DNA of 64,000 nucleotides from Lepidodermella squamata (lineage: Eukaryota; Gastrotricha): the NCBI GenBank assembly GCA_047495785.1, contig JBLDXI010000007.1, forward strand, positions 2,976,001 through 3,040,000, in the 5' to 3' direction. How positions within the stretch are numbered: position 1 is the first letter of the stretch; each line of letters opens with the position of its first letter. Of the stretch, positions 34,898 to 47,210 are shown in pieces. A program made the translations under genes and the position numbers. The notes under the pieces were generated by a model. It searched no databases. It was not told the origin of the DNA and saw only the letters and a list, made by a program, of their open reading frames with translations.

Positions 34898-36388
34898 TCA
34901 AAAATAATGAGCAAAAAATGCTCTATCTAATGGTGTAAATTTAACGAATATATCACAATCGGCTGATTTTCTATTGATTTTAAAAGGTGCGCACACGAAA
35001 AAATTGTCCACTCTCAAACAGCATTTAGAATTTTCAAGCGCCAGTAACCTCTCTGAGGCTGCGAAATTTGTCGTGGTAAACCCAGATTTTTAGACACTAG
35101 AGAGAACGGCGATTTCTTTGATACTAAGAACGCTCTGAAATTCGCGAGATTTATGATGAAGAAGTGATTTGCGCACTGCACATTTTTAATTTTTTCCAGC
35201 GCTATACATGGCTGATTTTTCACCCGGAATTCATAGGTTTAATAAAATTGTGCGCAGGTTTCGTTTACATAGGCGTATAGAGCAGCTTTCGCTGATTTCT
35301 TCAAGACCAAACACGTCCTTGTAGTCCTTATCCGGAGCGGGTAAGAATTGCGCGGGAAAACTTGTCCTTTATTTTAATTTTTCAGTGTGCTGTGAGCAGC
35401 TTTTGTTGATGTTTTTCAATAATGCAAGACGTGTTTATTATTTTATAAGGCCTGAACTTAGCTTGATGGAGTAAAAGATTTAAGGTGCGTCTCAAATTTT
35501 CGTAAATTTGAGATTTTAGTGCCAAGATTCTTGCCATCTGACGTAAACTTGTAAAACTATTACAATCTTGGCCGCTCATGCAAAGATGCAAAACAGCTGT
35601 TTCGAAACGAAAAATACGTAATGACCTCTACGAAGTTTTCTGAAAACGTCAATTTAGTAAAAGGACGAAGCATAAGGACCTTGATGACATGTAGTGGTCA
35701 TAGCTTTTCGATGGAACCTATTTCTGTGATATTATTAAAGCAAGCACTTTTCAACATTCTTATTTATATGTTTGTTAGATACAGAGCATTTGAGCTAATA
35801 ATCTCACCCCTGGCGACTCCGAAATGATTTTTTTCACCAGGCTACGTTACTAACGACATTTTTTCGTTCTCAACGTAGAAAAAATTAGAGAACACATGCC
35901 CTCAATCGCGACGTTCTATAATATCACCCAATTTTCTAATATTTTGTGAAACTTCTACATGAACTAGGTTGTCGGTTGCATTTTCAGTCGGTTTTAAGTC
36001 TGTATTCGGGCAAAACGAGATTTAGCTGACGCTATTTTCATGGTTTTTTGGAAGAGTGACCAAAAAGGAACTAACGTCATTTACTTCACGTCATTTTTTT
36101 ACTTTGCTCAAATTTTCAGATAATTTTTTGTCACTTTAATTTGCGAGATTTATTTGTTCCATAATTGGCTTCAAATTTTAACCTCATGTATTTGCTATTT
36201 AGCATTTTTGGTTGGTTAGTTTACGGAATTCTAACAGTCTTTTTTCCATCTTCTCAAGTTTAGATTTTACCGCCATATGAAGCCGATATATGACTTCAAG
36301 CTAATTAAATCATATTTATAGTTAGATTTTTTAATGTTTAGAACTTCATTTTCAATCGCACTAGATTTTTTTGGAAATTTCGCTTGAA

Positions 36389-38237
36389 ATGACAAGAGTT
36401 GGGTTCGGCAAAATTCAAAAAGACAGCACTCACAACTGCTCGATTTGTTCCATACCTAATTTTAATGCCAGAACTCATTGCGCGAGGTGCTCCAAGCACC
36501 ACCCGAAGAGAGACTGTGAGGATGTTACGCTTTCAACAGGTTTTTAGCTCTATTTTTGCCGGTTAATCTTATTACGTTGCACATTAAAGGTCAAACTGGA
36601 CCCGCAGTTCATGTTTCTCTTCCGCTAGTTCAAGGTGAACTTTTCAAGGTGAAAAAAATTGGCGCCATGAATGAATATGTTTTTTCGATATATTATTAGC
36701 CGAAGAACCTGTGCCTGCTGAAAACTTGACAGGTGAAAATTGCCCGAAGTCTTCTACGTTTTATTCTACTAACGTTTCTCGTAGTCTCTTCGGTTGACAA
36801 TACTAGGCGGTCTTATGCCGAAGTTTTAACTGGAACTGGAACAGGCGGTATTGGCATCGCAGGACCTGAACTTGCAAGACGTTTGGGCGGCAGTGGTTTC
36901 CGGTACACTGATTCCGATTATAACCGAACTGATAATATTTTACGTTAGTTTTATAAAGTATTACTAATAATTCGCGGATAGAGGCACTTTGACTTTTGGT
37001 CCTTGATACTCGCGCTTTACGAATAGGAGGACCCACAATAGCTGGTCTTGAAACCGCCAGCCGTAGTACACAGTAGGTAGTAGCCGAATTTTTAACTCTT
37101 TTACCAAATAGTTTAGTTTAGTTTAGTTTTATTTTGCTACGTAAACAGGATGAATATATATATATATGTATCTATCGCATAGATACTAGTTAATTATATA
37201 TAAAAATTAAATATTTGTCGATCAGGAGCCAGGGACACGTCCACTCACATTTCATTTTTGCTTTAGGTTCAGCTTTTTTTTAGCTTTAGCTTTAGAGCCT
37301 ATTTAACCTTGAATTCATCTAAACTTTTGCCGTGCCGTTATGGCGGCGACTGCTCGTAATTGATTGCAGCTGGATTATTTGGATGTTTCTTGTTGGTTAT
37401 TTTTCTGGGCAAAATGCAAGCTGGGCATTTCTGGGCAATTCTGGGCAATTTACGTACTGTAATGACTAATGACTAATGATATCAATTTTCGGCCAAATTG
37501 CCATGGGCCGTGGGCCGTGGGCCGTGGGCCATTTTTTACGGGTTAAGGTCTGCAATTTTTGGGCAGTTTATTGCTCTTTTATAGCTGATTGTTTTTTGTT
37601 CACTTCTCACCAGCGTTTGGCTCAACCGAGATTGTGTTGCCCTTTGATTTTGTTGGTTCTGACAGCGAGTGGCTAATCGAGGTTGCGAGATTAAATAAAT
37701 TTCGAGTCATCGATAACATCGGGCGGGGTGACTGCCAATTTTATGCTGTTAGCGATGCTGCTAAATTCCAAGGGATGAATCACAGTTACCTGGAACTGCG
37801 AAGAATGACGCAGCGTGGTTTAATGACTGGACAATACGACTATCTTGTAGTGCATGATCCTCAAGCCGAAGAAGATGCCCTTAATAACGGCCAACATTTG
37901 CCCAGCAGAAATGTCGAAGAATTGGCACGACGCATAGGATTGCCTGCAGCTCAGGGCGGGGACTGGGGTGACAATGTGTCACTATTGATTATGGCTAATT
38001 GTCTCGATGTTACCATCGCCGTGTTTGACAACCGTAGCCGTCGCGTGTGGCGATGCGGCGATGGGCGGAGGGCGCTTTACATTGCTTATGACCATCAATC
38101 TCCACATTACCAGGCACTGGTGCCTTTGATCGAAGGCGATATATCAGGAAACGGACACGTATCAATGATTTTTCATCCATATCATCAATCGGACGATGTT
38201 ACCAGTCGTGAAGGAAATCAGATGGAGCAAATTGATG
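36389..38237 (+). CDS. Helitron protein, part 1: zinc finger and OTU protease
   Basis: The first exon, 36389-36539, encodes a small zinc finger (CSICSIPNFNARTHCARC). One or more short exons follow (36590-36634 or 36648, then uncertain exons to about 36950). Exon 37614-38237 encodes an OTU-type cysteine peptidase: the nucleophile region is DNIGRGDCQFYAVSDAA and the His motif is YDHQSPHYQAL, as in the OTU family. OTU enzymes cleave ubiquitin chains and are known accessory domains of some Helitrons. Introns are phase 1 at both ends of the OTU exon (acceptor CACCAG at 37608-37613, donor GTGAGT at 38238). The path between 36650 and 37613 is tentative. Confidence 0.7.
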
Positions 38238-38727
38238 GTGAGTGAAACTAATTAAATTGATGGCGAGTTATACTAAGACTTACTCAAAACAGTTAATCTC
38301 AACTGTTCATTTTAAATTAAAGGCCAGACTTTTAATTTGGACTTGATTTCAAAGTGTATATAATTCCATTTTCACTTTGCAGCCGTGTACGAAACAATTA
38401 GACACTATTTCAATTTCCGAATTTGATAGCTGCGAGCTTAATTATTTTCGCGGGGTTTTATGGCTGTATGTTTTGCAGGGTTATATTTTGGTTATACGAA
38501 GGGTCTGCGAATATTTTTCAAAACTGCTATTCGGCTTGCAAAGGGTTCATATGACCATTACTGCAAAATTATGGCAGTGCAAAAGCAACCATGAATGTCT
38601 GACATATTATTTTAATCTGTCAGTGCCTGGAAAAACAAACCTGTTTGACTCGAAATTTCACCAATCAAACAATCATATTCCATAATCTTATATTGCACAT
38701 TTCCATTTTTCTATTCTATGCTATCAG

Positions 38728-41531
38728 ATGACAACTTCGGGGCATTTGGCGACTCGCTCTACGACCAGGACTTGAACCTTTTCCGTACTTCTACACTGCC
38801 ATCGGTGAGATCGGGTCATGTGGAAAGCAGGTAAATATTTTATCATTTTCGTGTTTTCTCATTTCATTTTTTGAGAAGTTCGCTTACAACCCACCACCCG
38901 CAGCCGGTTGAATTGTTAGCAGGTAATTTTCGATATATTTTTCGCATTATAAGTTAAAAAATTGTATTTTTCACCTTCTTCTTTCAGTTGATCATTCTGC
39001 CACCACTGGGTTCGAAGCTGTGGAAGAACATGGTATAGTAGCTTGATGTTACGGAAAAGAGGCGCACTATTTATTCCACCTTCATTTTTTAGCTGGTGAT
39101 TCGGAAATCGTTGGCCTCGAAGTTGTTGAAGAGCAGGGTATAAAAAATGCTTTTAGCTCCAATTTTATCGGTTTTTATTACGTTTCGACAGACATTATCG
39201 ACGGCAGCAATGAAGTACTCAGTTCGGAAGCGAATCTCGATCCACCACCTCCTTACTCTAGAATTCCAACCTCTGATGGTGAGTTGCACATTAAGCTAAA
39301 CTGGTAGCAACTGACACCTCTTTCTTTCCTTCAACTACAGCGGAGGCGCCGGGTGGTCAATGCTGTTCTTGTAGACGGCATGCCACGGAGCATATGCCGT
39401 TGCCCTTAGCTTTCGTTGAGCGTGATTTTCGAGGCAAGGCTTACGGTCGTTTAGCGAAATCAAGGATTCACAGACGGCAATGGTTATGTCGAGATTGCGA
39501 GCTTTATCTTCTCCATTCAAGCAACTCTTTCAGTTTCAACGTTTGCTGGCCTGCACTGCTTTATTCCGTATTATTTAAACCTACATTTCGACACATCGGC
39601 CTGCTGCTGGAGCATGTTCTTCCGCTCAATGTGAAAGAGATGTGGTCTGCTGAATTGCGATCGACAGGTCAATTTAGTTTCCTTCAAGCCGAATCGTATT
39701 TTGCTGACAAAACGGATGTTGTTACCTTGTTCGAAAAAGGAGCGCATAATCAAACTTCTGGTTTGTCGTCATAATATTACTTTAGTCATCGCGATACGCT
39801 GAATTTTGACCTTTGTTAGGAAGTTTTCGAAAATATTTCAATGCAACTTGTTTTCCTGATGTCCGTTGCCCGATGGGTTGCTGGGCGCATTCAGAAATGT
39901 GCCAGAAAATTCCTCTGCACAACTTCATGCATCAATTCGGGGGCCAGAAGTTTGGCAATTCAAAGGACAGATGGTTCACCTCTGCTCGGCCCGAGTTCCC
40001 AGAACCTCCTTGTGTAACTAAATTGAATTTCATCGTCAAACACGGCATGGTCATTGATGATTCTCTTGGAATCTGCATTTTGGCTTGCAGCAGTCATTCT
40101 AAATCGACATTGTTTAACGAATTTGTGCACCCAGCTCGAAATGTATTTGATGACGTCGGTTGCTCGCAACTTCCCGAAATAACTGCCGCTGTTATGCAAC
40201 AGCCTAATTTTGTACGCTCTGGCCGAATTGGGGTGAACGCCGTGTCGATGCCAACGGTCGAAGTTGTTGGTGGCCATTTTGGCTTGAGCAGCTTTTCGTT
40301 ATTTCCTTGTTTACGGGAAAAATTGGGCGACGTCGGAGAAGACTTGTACCCGCAACTTTTAGCCGCTGAACAGCGCCAGGAAGTGAAGAACACTTTGTTT
40401 GCAAAGGAAGGGTTCAAAGACGCGCATGACCTATTACAACGTTTCAGCCCTGTGCTTACCGCTAAAATTGACGCCGTTGAAGCGGCGGCGAAAGGCGCTA
40501 CATTTGTTGATTATGTCGACGCTTACACGTCATGGGCAGCAATTCGTCGAGAACAGCTGGGGTTTCCTTCTCAACCGCAAGGTGCAAATGTTCCAGCAAA
40601 TACGAGAATGTTATTGAGAAATATAATGACGAACCCTATTCATCCAAATAATGATCACGGGATGAAGCCATATCTCATCAAAATTCCTTCACAAGATGGC
40701 CCGTGCAGCCTTCTCGGCCAAGTGCTAAATGGTATTTTAAATTGCCGCCCGATCTATCGAAATGTACTATCATATCATGTGAATGCTGAAAACGCTTCTA
40801 TCGGTACTGTGTCATTTGCTAAATTACTTTGCATAGCCGCTAATTTCGCCAGCAAGCGAACTCAGATGGTGACAGGAGGCACGGTGAGCAGCGCATTATG
40901 GACACATACTACCGCTCCGAACAATCAGCCCATTATTCCAATGCAGTACAGGATTAGCAATCTTCTCAGTCTATTAACCATGAGAGTTACCAGCGAAGAG
41001 CTAGGCACTTCTGGCGGTCAGCTCGTGCGTGTTCGCATCCGACCAGACAATCTGCCGCTTGATCCAGGAACTCGTGTAACCCGAAGCGTTTCTCGTCAAT
41101 GTTAGTTATATTTATCAGCCATACCTTTGCTTTATTATCTCCTTTTTCTTTCAACAATCTCTTTATTGGAAAACCGCTTTCGCAATGATACACATCTTTT
41201 GTGTGATTAATATCCTAATTATTGTCATATTTACTTTATTTAGTGCTCGCGCAAGGTACTCTTATTACTGTTGCCGGCCAGCCGTTCATCAGCTTCGTTC
41301 CGACACATGACATCGTTATCATTCAGACAGAGGTGGGCAGCCAAGTCACAACGTCTAAACTGCCGCTCAATTTGGCCGGTCATTCGTTACATTTCATGGT
41401 TTTGAGAAGGCCAAATACTCGAAATCAGAACAACTATTTCACTCTTATGCGATGGGGTCCGCAGTTCAACGGCTGGTGGCTCATGGACGGAAAGAAAACT
41501 ACTAAATGCGAGAATATTGCTGATGTCATAG
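38728..41531 (+). CDS. Helitron protein, part 2: zinc cluster and USP-like protease
   Basis: Exons 38728-38830, 38879-38922, 38988-39032, 39093-39137, 39192-39278, 39341-39760, 39820-41100 and 41244-41531 join in frame. The two 45-nt exons encode similar 15-residue segments (TTGFEAVEEH and IVGLEVVEEQ). The next exon holds DPPPPYSR, a PPxY-type motif. Exon 39341 has a zinc-binding cluster (CCSCRRH, then CRDC). At about 40694 comes a USP-like Cys box, QDGPCSLLGQVLNGILNCRP, followed by a downstream His box, NLAGHSLHFMVLRRP, and WWLMDGKKTTKCENIADVI, the order seen in peptidase family C19. Catalytic residues would be that Cys and the His of AGHS; activity is inferred. Confidence 0.65.
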
Positions 41532-41998
41532 GTGAATTTACTGAATTGCGTTGTATTTTTTTGGCAAAATACCCATTTAACTTGCTAATAAATTTTACAT
41601 TTTTTGTCAATGAAATCGTTAAGGTTGTAGTAGTGGTTTTTCATGTAGAGTCGGAAATATTCAAATAAACGATAACAATTTTGAATTTTGAATGAAATCA
41701 CTAGACGTCGCAAAACTGTTCTTGTTCATTTAAATTCACTGTTTTTCGGTGATATTCTGGTTGATAACGCACGGGTTTAGCGGATACGTGGCCAACACTC
41801 AAAAGTGCCGCCGCAAACTGGCGATAAGTTCAATTTCAGAAACATATTCCAACGGGATTTTTGGGACATAGTGACGCATCTCCAGGCTAAATGGAAGCTC
41901 AAGTGGCTTTTGGTTCCAATCTGCTCATATAACACAGTATTTCTTTTATTATATACTTCATTGCCGTTTTATTTATTGTTATTCTCTGGTATTTTCAG

Positions 41999-44108
41999 GA
42001 GACGTTATTTACGCGGTTTACGCCCGTCCAGGTGATGATAATTTGCGCAAGGAAGCCGTTTTGTGTTCTATCGGCGGTCAGCGTCGAGCAGTGTGTGCGG
42101 AACATGTTGATAAATTGGATGGTCATGGTTTCATCAAAGTTTCGAAAGACCTCAGTGTCTCTTGCTGCGCGCTAAAAGGAAGAGGCCGTAGAAGAAAGCG
42201 ATGTGACAATATCGCTCTATTTCGTTGTCCGTTCGGTATCACCACTGGAAAATTGTGCGATGTTGGCATCTGCAATAATTGCTACAAAAAGCTACCTCGC
42301 GATGTTTCACAGCGGTTCGCAAGACATCCTGAAATGCCCTGCCTTGCGCCCAGCCTTGGTCATAACCATGACGATGACAGTTCGCCAGAACATTCAGACG
42401 ATGAAGGCAATGTTCTACAAGGCCGTATTGACGATGCAGAGGTTGTTTTCGGAGCTGATGCGGATGAAAATAATGAGGACATGTTTTACCCATTGGGCGA
42501 TGAAGATCCAATTCTGAATCAACAAGTTCACCAGGCCCATTCTGAACGAGTAAAATACAACGTCGCAAATCCTCATGCCAAGATTCCCAGCAAATTCCTT
42601 CTAGTGAACGCCTTTAGAATCTTAGAGCGGAACGTCGCACCATATCCTTCAAGTCGAACAACGTTGCTCTTAAATCAATTGGTACGAGCAGGAGACGCTC
42701 CTGTGGTGTCACTTATGTACCCGGAGGCGAACTTGTTCCCTTCTGTTTATCATTCCAGTGCGAAAGGCAGCGTTCTTGGAGCATTGCCGTATTATCAATA
42801 TTCTTCGCCTGAATCGGGTAAATATAAAGGCGTTGCGCCTTTGGACGAATACTTACAAGTACGCACAATGGACGGTCAGCTTGCAACCAGTCGGCGACTA
42901 GATTATCTTCACTTCGCCTTCGATATCAGCCAGGGTCAGAAATTGAATCATTGTAGTTCAGAAATGGTCTTTCGGCGCGGATTTGAGACTGCAGCCGAGA
43001 AAGGCGGCCTTGGATCTGATGCGACGCAAACTACCCTAAGCTATGACCAGTTCGACTCATCCCGCAAACAGAAAGAAATCGCAGCTCAAATGGCCGAGGC
43101 GCCGTGGGATTATTTCTACACAGTAACAGCTAATGACTTAGGTAATTTTACATGCTATTTTTCGTTGTTTTCTGGTATCATACCTACATATCATTATTTT
43201 CTTTTACCTTATAAATGGCTTCAGGTTCACCTGGAGTTTGCGAAATTGTTAAGGCCATTCGTGTTGCGTCGAGGAAAGGATTGCCTGCGAATGTCAAATT
43301 ACCGCCAGAAGCATTCAACATATCGCTTAAACAAGCCAAGGACATTGAAATTGACGAGGACCGGTTTCGTAAATTATATGATTCGTACTTCTTCATCATT
43401 AACAGCACTTGGCAGCGGACAGTCAAAAATTTGCAAATTTTCATCGAGAAAAGCCCATCCCGACTTTTGGGTAACGTTCACACTCATTTCTCGCGCATCG
43501 AGTTCCAGTCGCAGGGTTCGCTTGGCAACAAATGCCATGTACATGGAGGTATCTCTGTTCGAAATGAAAGCGATAAGCAGATTAATGAGCGAATTTGTCT
43601 TGATCCTGAGAAGTTCTATTCCAGGCAGTTCAATTCGTCATACCGAATGCTACTTAAGGATGGCCTTGTATCAGATCGTGAGGACTTTGATTTTCTGGTC
43701 CAGCAGTTGAAGCCTCTACAGCGGCATAATTGCGGAAACGCTGGCGAACGATGTCAGAAGCCACGAGGTGAAACTGGCGAGCTTATGTGCAGAGTTCGTT
43801 CCCACCCGCGTTCCTATGATTACTATTATGATGAGAAAAACAACTTGTATGAGCCTGAAGTATATGCTGAACTTGAGCGTCTAGGTTTGGCTATTTCTTC
43901 GATGTCTGGGGATCAAAAGTCGTATAAATTGCTAGAAGAAACTTTGAAGGCAGGGACCTGGCATTATCCTTTAAGTCAAGTTGATGAGAACTGCAAATTT
44001 ATTCCAACTGTTCCTGTTCTCGCCATTATGATGCGTGGCTCTACCAACGTTCAGAGGTGCGACAAGCGCTTCATGGTGTCCTATCTCGTAAAATACGTCG
44101 CCGGAAAG
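41999..44108 (+). CDS. Helitron protein, part 3: Cys-rich region and HUH Rep nuclease
   Basis: Exons 41999-43141 and 43225-44108 are split by an 83-bp intron. The start, GDVIYAVYARPG, completes the USP-like fold. A Cys-rich zinc-binding segment follows (LCSIGGQ, CAEH, SCCALKGRGRRRKRC, CDVGICNNC). The Rep nuclease has the first conserved block DYFYTVTAND, then SRIEFQSQG, the HUH pair CHVHGG (His codons at 43536 and 43542) and the tyrosine motif SYLVKYVAGK (Tyr at 44082 and 44094). In Helitrons this domain nicks and joins single-stranded DNA in rolling-circle transposition. All listed catalytic residues are present. Confidence 0.82.
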
Positions 44109-44159
44109 GTCATTTTGAATACAATTCTTTTCCCTGCCTAATATCGATTTTTGTTCTAG

Positions 44160-47124
44160 GAAGTTCATTCGAAACCATCCTACAGGTACACGAAGAATCC
44201 TGGGGAGATAACTCTTCAACCCGTTGAAGGCCCGCCTTTGAACGAGAAACTTACCAGCGTTCTCATTTATCAAGCATCGCAAAATCGCGCTCTCCGTCGT
44301 CAAAAGCACTGCAACGTCATGGAGATACCTGCCACTGAGATGCATTGGTTTCTCCGATCATTTCCGTACACCCACTCGAACGCGCTTTTTGTCCACGTCA
44401 ATACGCAGCCTCCGGAGTATCGCGTCGCATATAAAGTCAAACGACGGCGGCGAGGTGCATTACCTTCTGGTAAATTGAATTGCTAAATTGTATTACATAC
44501 CGCAGTTTTTGTCTTTTACTTTTCAGGCGTTGATGGAGTTGCCTTTGAACCCAATGCACTCAGGCGCGATTTCAATCAGCCGTGGCGTCTCTTCTCCCAG
44601 GAACAAATTCAACTTGCACGCGAGTATCGAGACTCCGGGTTGTGCTGTGGGGCGATGGAGCGGTTCAACATTCGAGCCCCCGAGTTGTTGATATTTTGCA
44701 ATCCCGCTGATTTCCACAAAATATTTGTCCCGTTTTATGGAAAATCGAAGCTGGTATTGACGGAAGATGTCGAATTCTCGCCATTTATTGATGCTTTGGG
44801 TCGCATTTACAAAATTCGATCGTGTTCTCTCGAGTATGGGATGGATTATTTGAATCGACAGCCTCAATCAAACCCGGCGGTGCCGTTTCTCAAATCAATC
44901 TTCAGCAGACTTTTGGCTGGCGATGAAGAATTGGAGCATATTTTCTTGGATAAGACTGACGCAGTTTGCGCTATTCCTGTCGTTTCAAGCTTGACGCCAT
45001 CAAATCGATTGAAATTTTTTTATCATATCGCTATGACTCTCGGTGAAGTCGACAATGAACTTCTCACTTTCAGCGTCGAGGATATGCGAGCCGCATTTGC
45101 CAGGTGTCACCTGGTTACTGCAATCCAGCGGAATGGTGAAGTCGAATATCCTAATTTGCGCGAGGAGATAGATTCTATCTTGATACGTTATTTGCTAAAG
45201 CAGCTGGTTTTCTTGCCCGTTTCTTCGAAGCGTCTCGGTGCACTGTTTCTTGGTGCTAAAGCTGCATTGGAGGACCTATTTTTCAATGACGGTTCAACTG
45301 ATTTCGGCTTACCAGCGATTTCTGATGTTGCTCTCAAAGCTCAAGTTGATCGAACAATCGCATACGTTGAGCGCGCACAACGAGAGCTCCTTGTGAAAAC
45401 CTGCCATGCACAGCTACTTGGATTGATTGATTTACCTCCCGTTGAGGAGTTCCTGAATGCTAGCATCGAGCAACCTGCCGACTGGCATCCGGAAATTCGT
45501 CATGCGCCAGGTAGGCTCTCTTTTCACCCCTTTTTTTAATTGAATTTCTTGTTTTATCCATTTTAGGACAAACTGATGATTCGCTCAACGAACAGCGACG
45601 GGCCCTGCATCATGGACTGGCTAAGATCAATGCATTGTTGACAAACCGTCGTAGCTACAAACATTCTGTATTGGTCGGTCCGCCTGGCTGTGGAAAAACC
45701 TTTCTGATCCAAGTCCTTACTTTGTATGCTCTTGGCCGCGGACACACGGTTTGTCTCACAGCTCTCACCTCCGAGCGCGCCAGATCTCTTGGTGGACGCC
45801 ATTTGCATTTGGTTTTTCCAATGCGAGTTCACCCTAGCCAGTATTCTCACGCATTGTTGGATGCTCAGGATTGCATTCGTCGGTTGGCTAGGGATCCTAT
45901 GAAAGCTATGCTACTTTTCAGGACTGACATATTCATATTCGAAGAAATTGGCTTGATATCGGCTGAGATCTATGCCCAGGTTGACGCTGTCATGCAGTAC
46001 ATAACATGTTGTGGACTGAAAATGGGCGGCAAATTGGTCTTGGCGACCGGTGACTATTGCCAATTGATGCCAGGTAATAAATTTATGTCTTCAACACCTA
46101 TGCGTTCTTTAGCAAGCTTTTCTTTTCATTAATTCATTAATTTCCATATACCATAACCCATAACATAGCCTATTTTCAACATTGATATTTCGGTGAATAA
46201 GGTGTATTAATTTGTTCCTTAATGAGAGAAAAAGTATGCATATGCAAATTAGCGTTATAGATGCAACGGGTCCCATTTCAGTAGTAAGCAGCAATAGCAA
46301 TAATAGAGTCTACATTTTCCCTAAGTTCTGATTTGTCGTCATTGTTAGTCAAAGTAGCCAGACAGGTCACATGTTCCACATAAACTTATGAACTTTTTCT
46401 TTCAATCTCGTTGTAGTTTCCGGTCGACCATTTTGGTTATCGACACACCTCCTGTTTGCGTTCGATGTTTTCCTACTTACCGAATTCGTTCGGGCTGCGC
46501 AAGACGCAGAAATGCAAGAAATTTTAACGTTGCTGCGGTCGCCTGTTTTAGATCAGCAACAAAGAGAGCGCATTCGAGGCATCATTGTCAACCGCTGTCC
46601 GTTCTACAATTCTTGGGATGATGTTCCTGATCATTTACTGAGGATTGTCACCACAAGGCGAGCGCAACAAACTGTTGTTGAGTCGTTTTTGCAGGCGAAA
46701 CGTAATGATGCATCAACTGTGACCCGGCAATGCTCATCGATTGATGAATGCCAATATCGTGATGGCTGGGAACCGACTTCGAACAGGCAATATATCAAAA
46801 AGCTGAACTCTACTTGCTTGGAGCCTGAAGTTTTGACGCTTTTTGAAGGCCAGGTTCTTTGTTTAACTTTCAACAACATTGTCAACGACGCGAGGCAGTC
46901 ATTTTCCCAAGGACAATTGGCAATCGTTCGGCACATCCCAGCTGATTTGATGCCATTGACGGCTAGAGTCGGAGTCAAAATTGTACCGCCAGGTCATCGC
47001 TCCCTCGCAGTTATACCTGAAGATTGGCCTCTACTTTATATTGGCAGACACACTGGACCTGAAGTTTCTGTGGGTAGAAAACATGTCAGAAGAAAGCAAT
47101 ATCCATTTCGATATTACATTGCTG
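44160..47124 (+). CDS. Helitron protein, part 4: Pif1-type helicase
   Basis: Exons 44160-44469, 44527-45510, 45567-46073 and 46417-47124 join in frame; introns are 57, 56 and 343 bp. Superfamily 1 helicase motifs are visible: Walker A VLVGPPGCGKTFLIQ (about 45677-45700), Walker B IFEEIGLIS, motif III KLVLATGDYCQLMP, and FVRAAQDAEMQEILTLLR. Later helicase motifs continue in part 5 (TTHRVMGCT). It provides the unwinding needed for rolling-circle transfer. Intron phases are 0, 1, 1 and 1. No stop or frameshift interrupts the frame. Confidence 0.82.
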
Positions 47125-47210
47125 GTAATTGCTTTTTTAGTTGCTTGGCAGTTATTTCAGTTGCTTGGCTCTTGGCTGAACTCTCATATATAAGTATTGT
47201 TCTTTTATAG

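Larger units (their letters stand above)
33495..36388. other. Non-coding left part of the Helitron region
   Basis: No gene found. The region has perfect or near-perfect GC-rich hairpins at 33866-33893 and 34867-34897, and a further GC-rich stretch at about 34331-34395 (GAGGGGGTTGA...CAGGGAGGGG) that resembles 48403-48455. The motif CGGCTGATTTTT or GGCTGATTTTTC recurs near 33697, 34690, 34963 and 35210, often followed by GTGCGCA-like DNA, which suggests a degenerate tandem repeat of about 250-270 bp. A tRNA-like sequence lies at 34027-34102. Confidence 0.5.

Noticed and set aside
37085-37330. TTTAG, AT and AGCTTT microsatellites as a structured array or CRISPR
   Set aside because: Simple slippage repeats with no regular spacers; no CRISPR is expected in animal DNA.
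39960-40417. Minus-strand open frames within the Helitron
   Set aside because: Antisense shadows of the USP-like exon.
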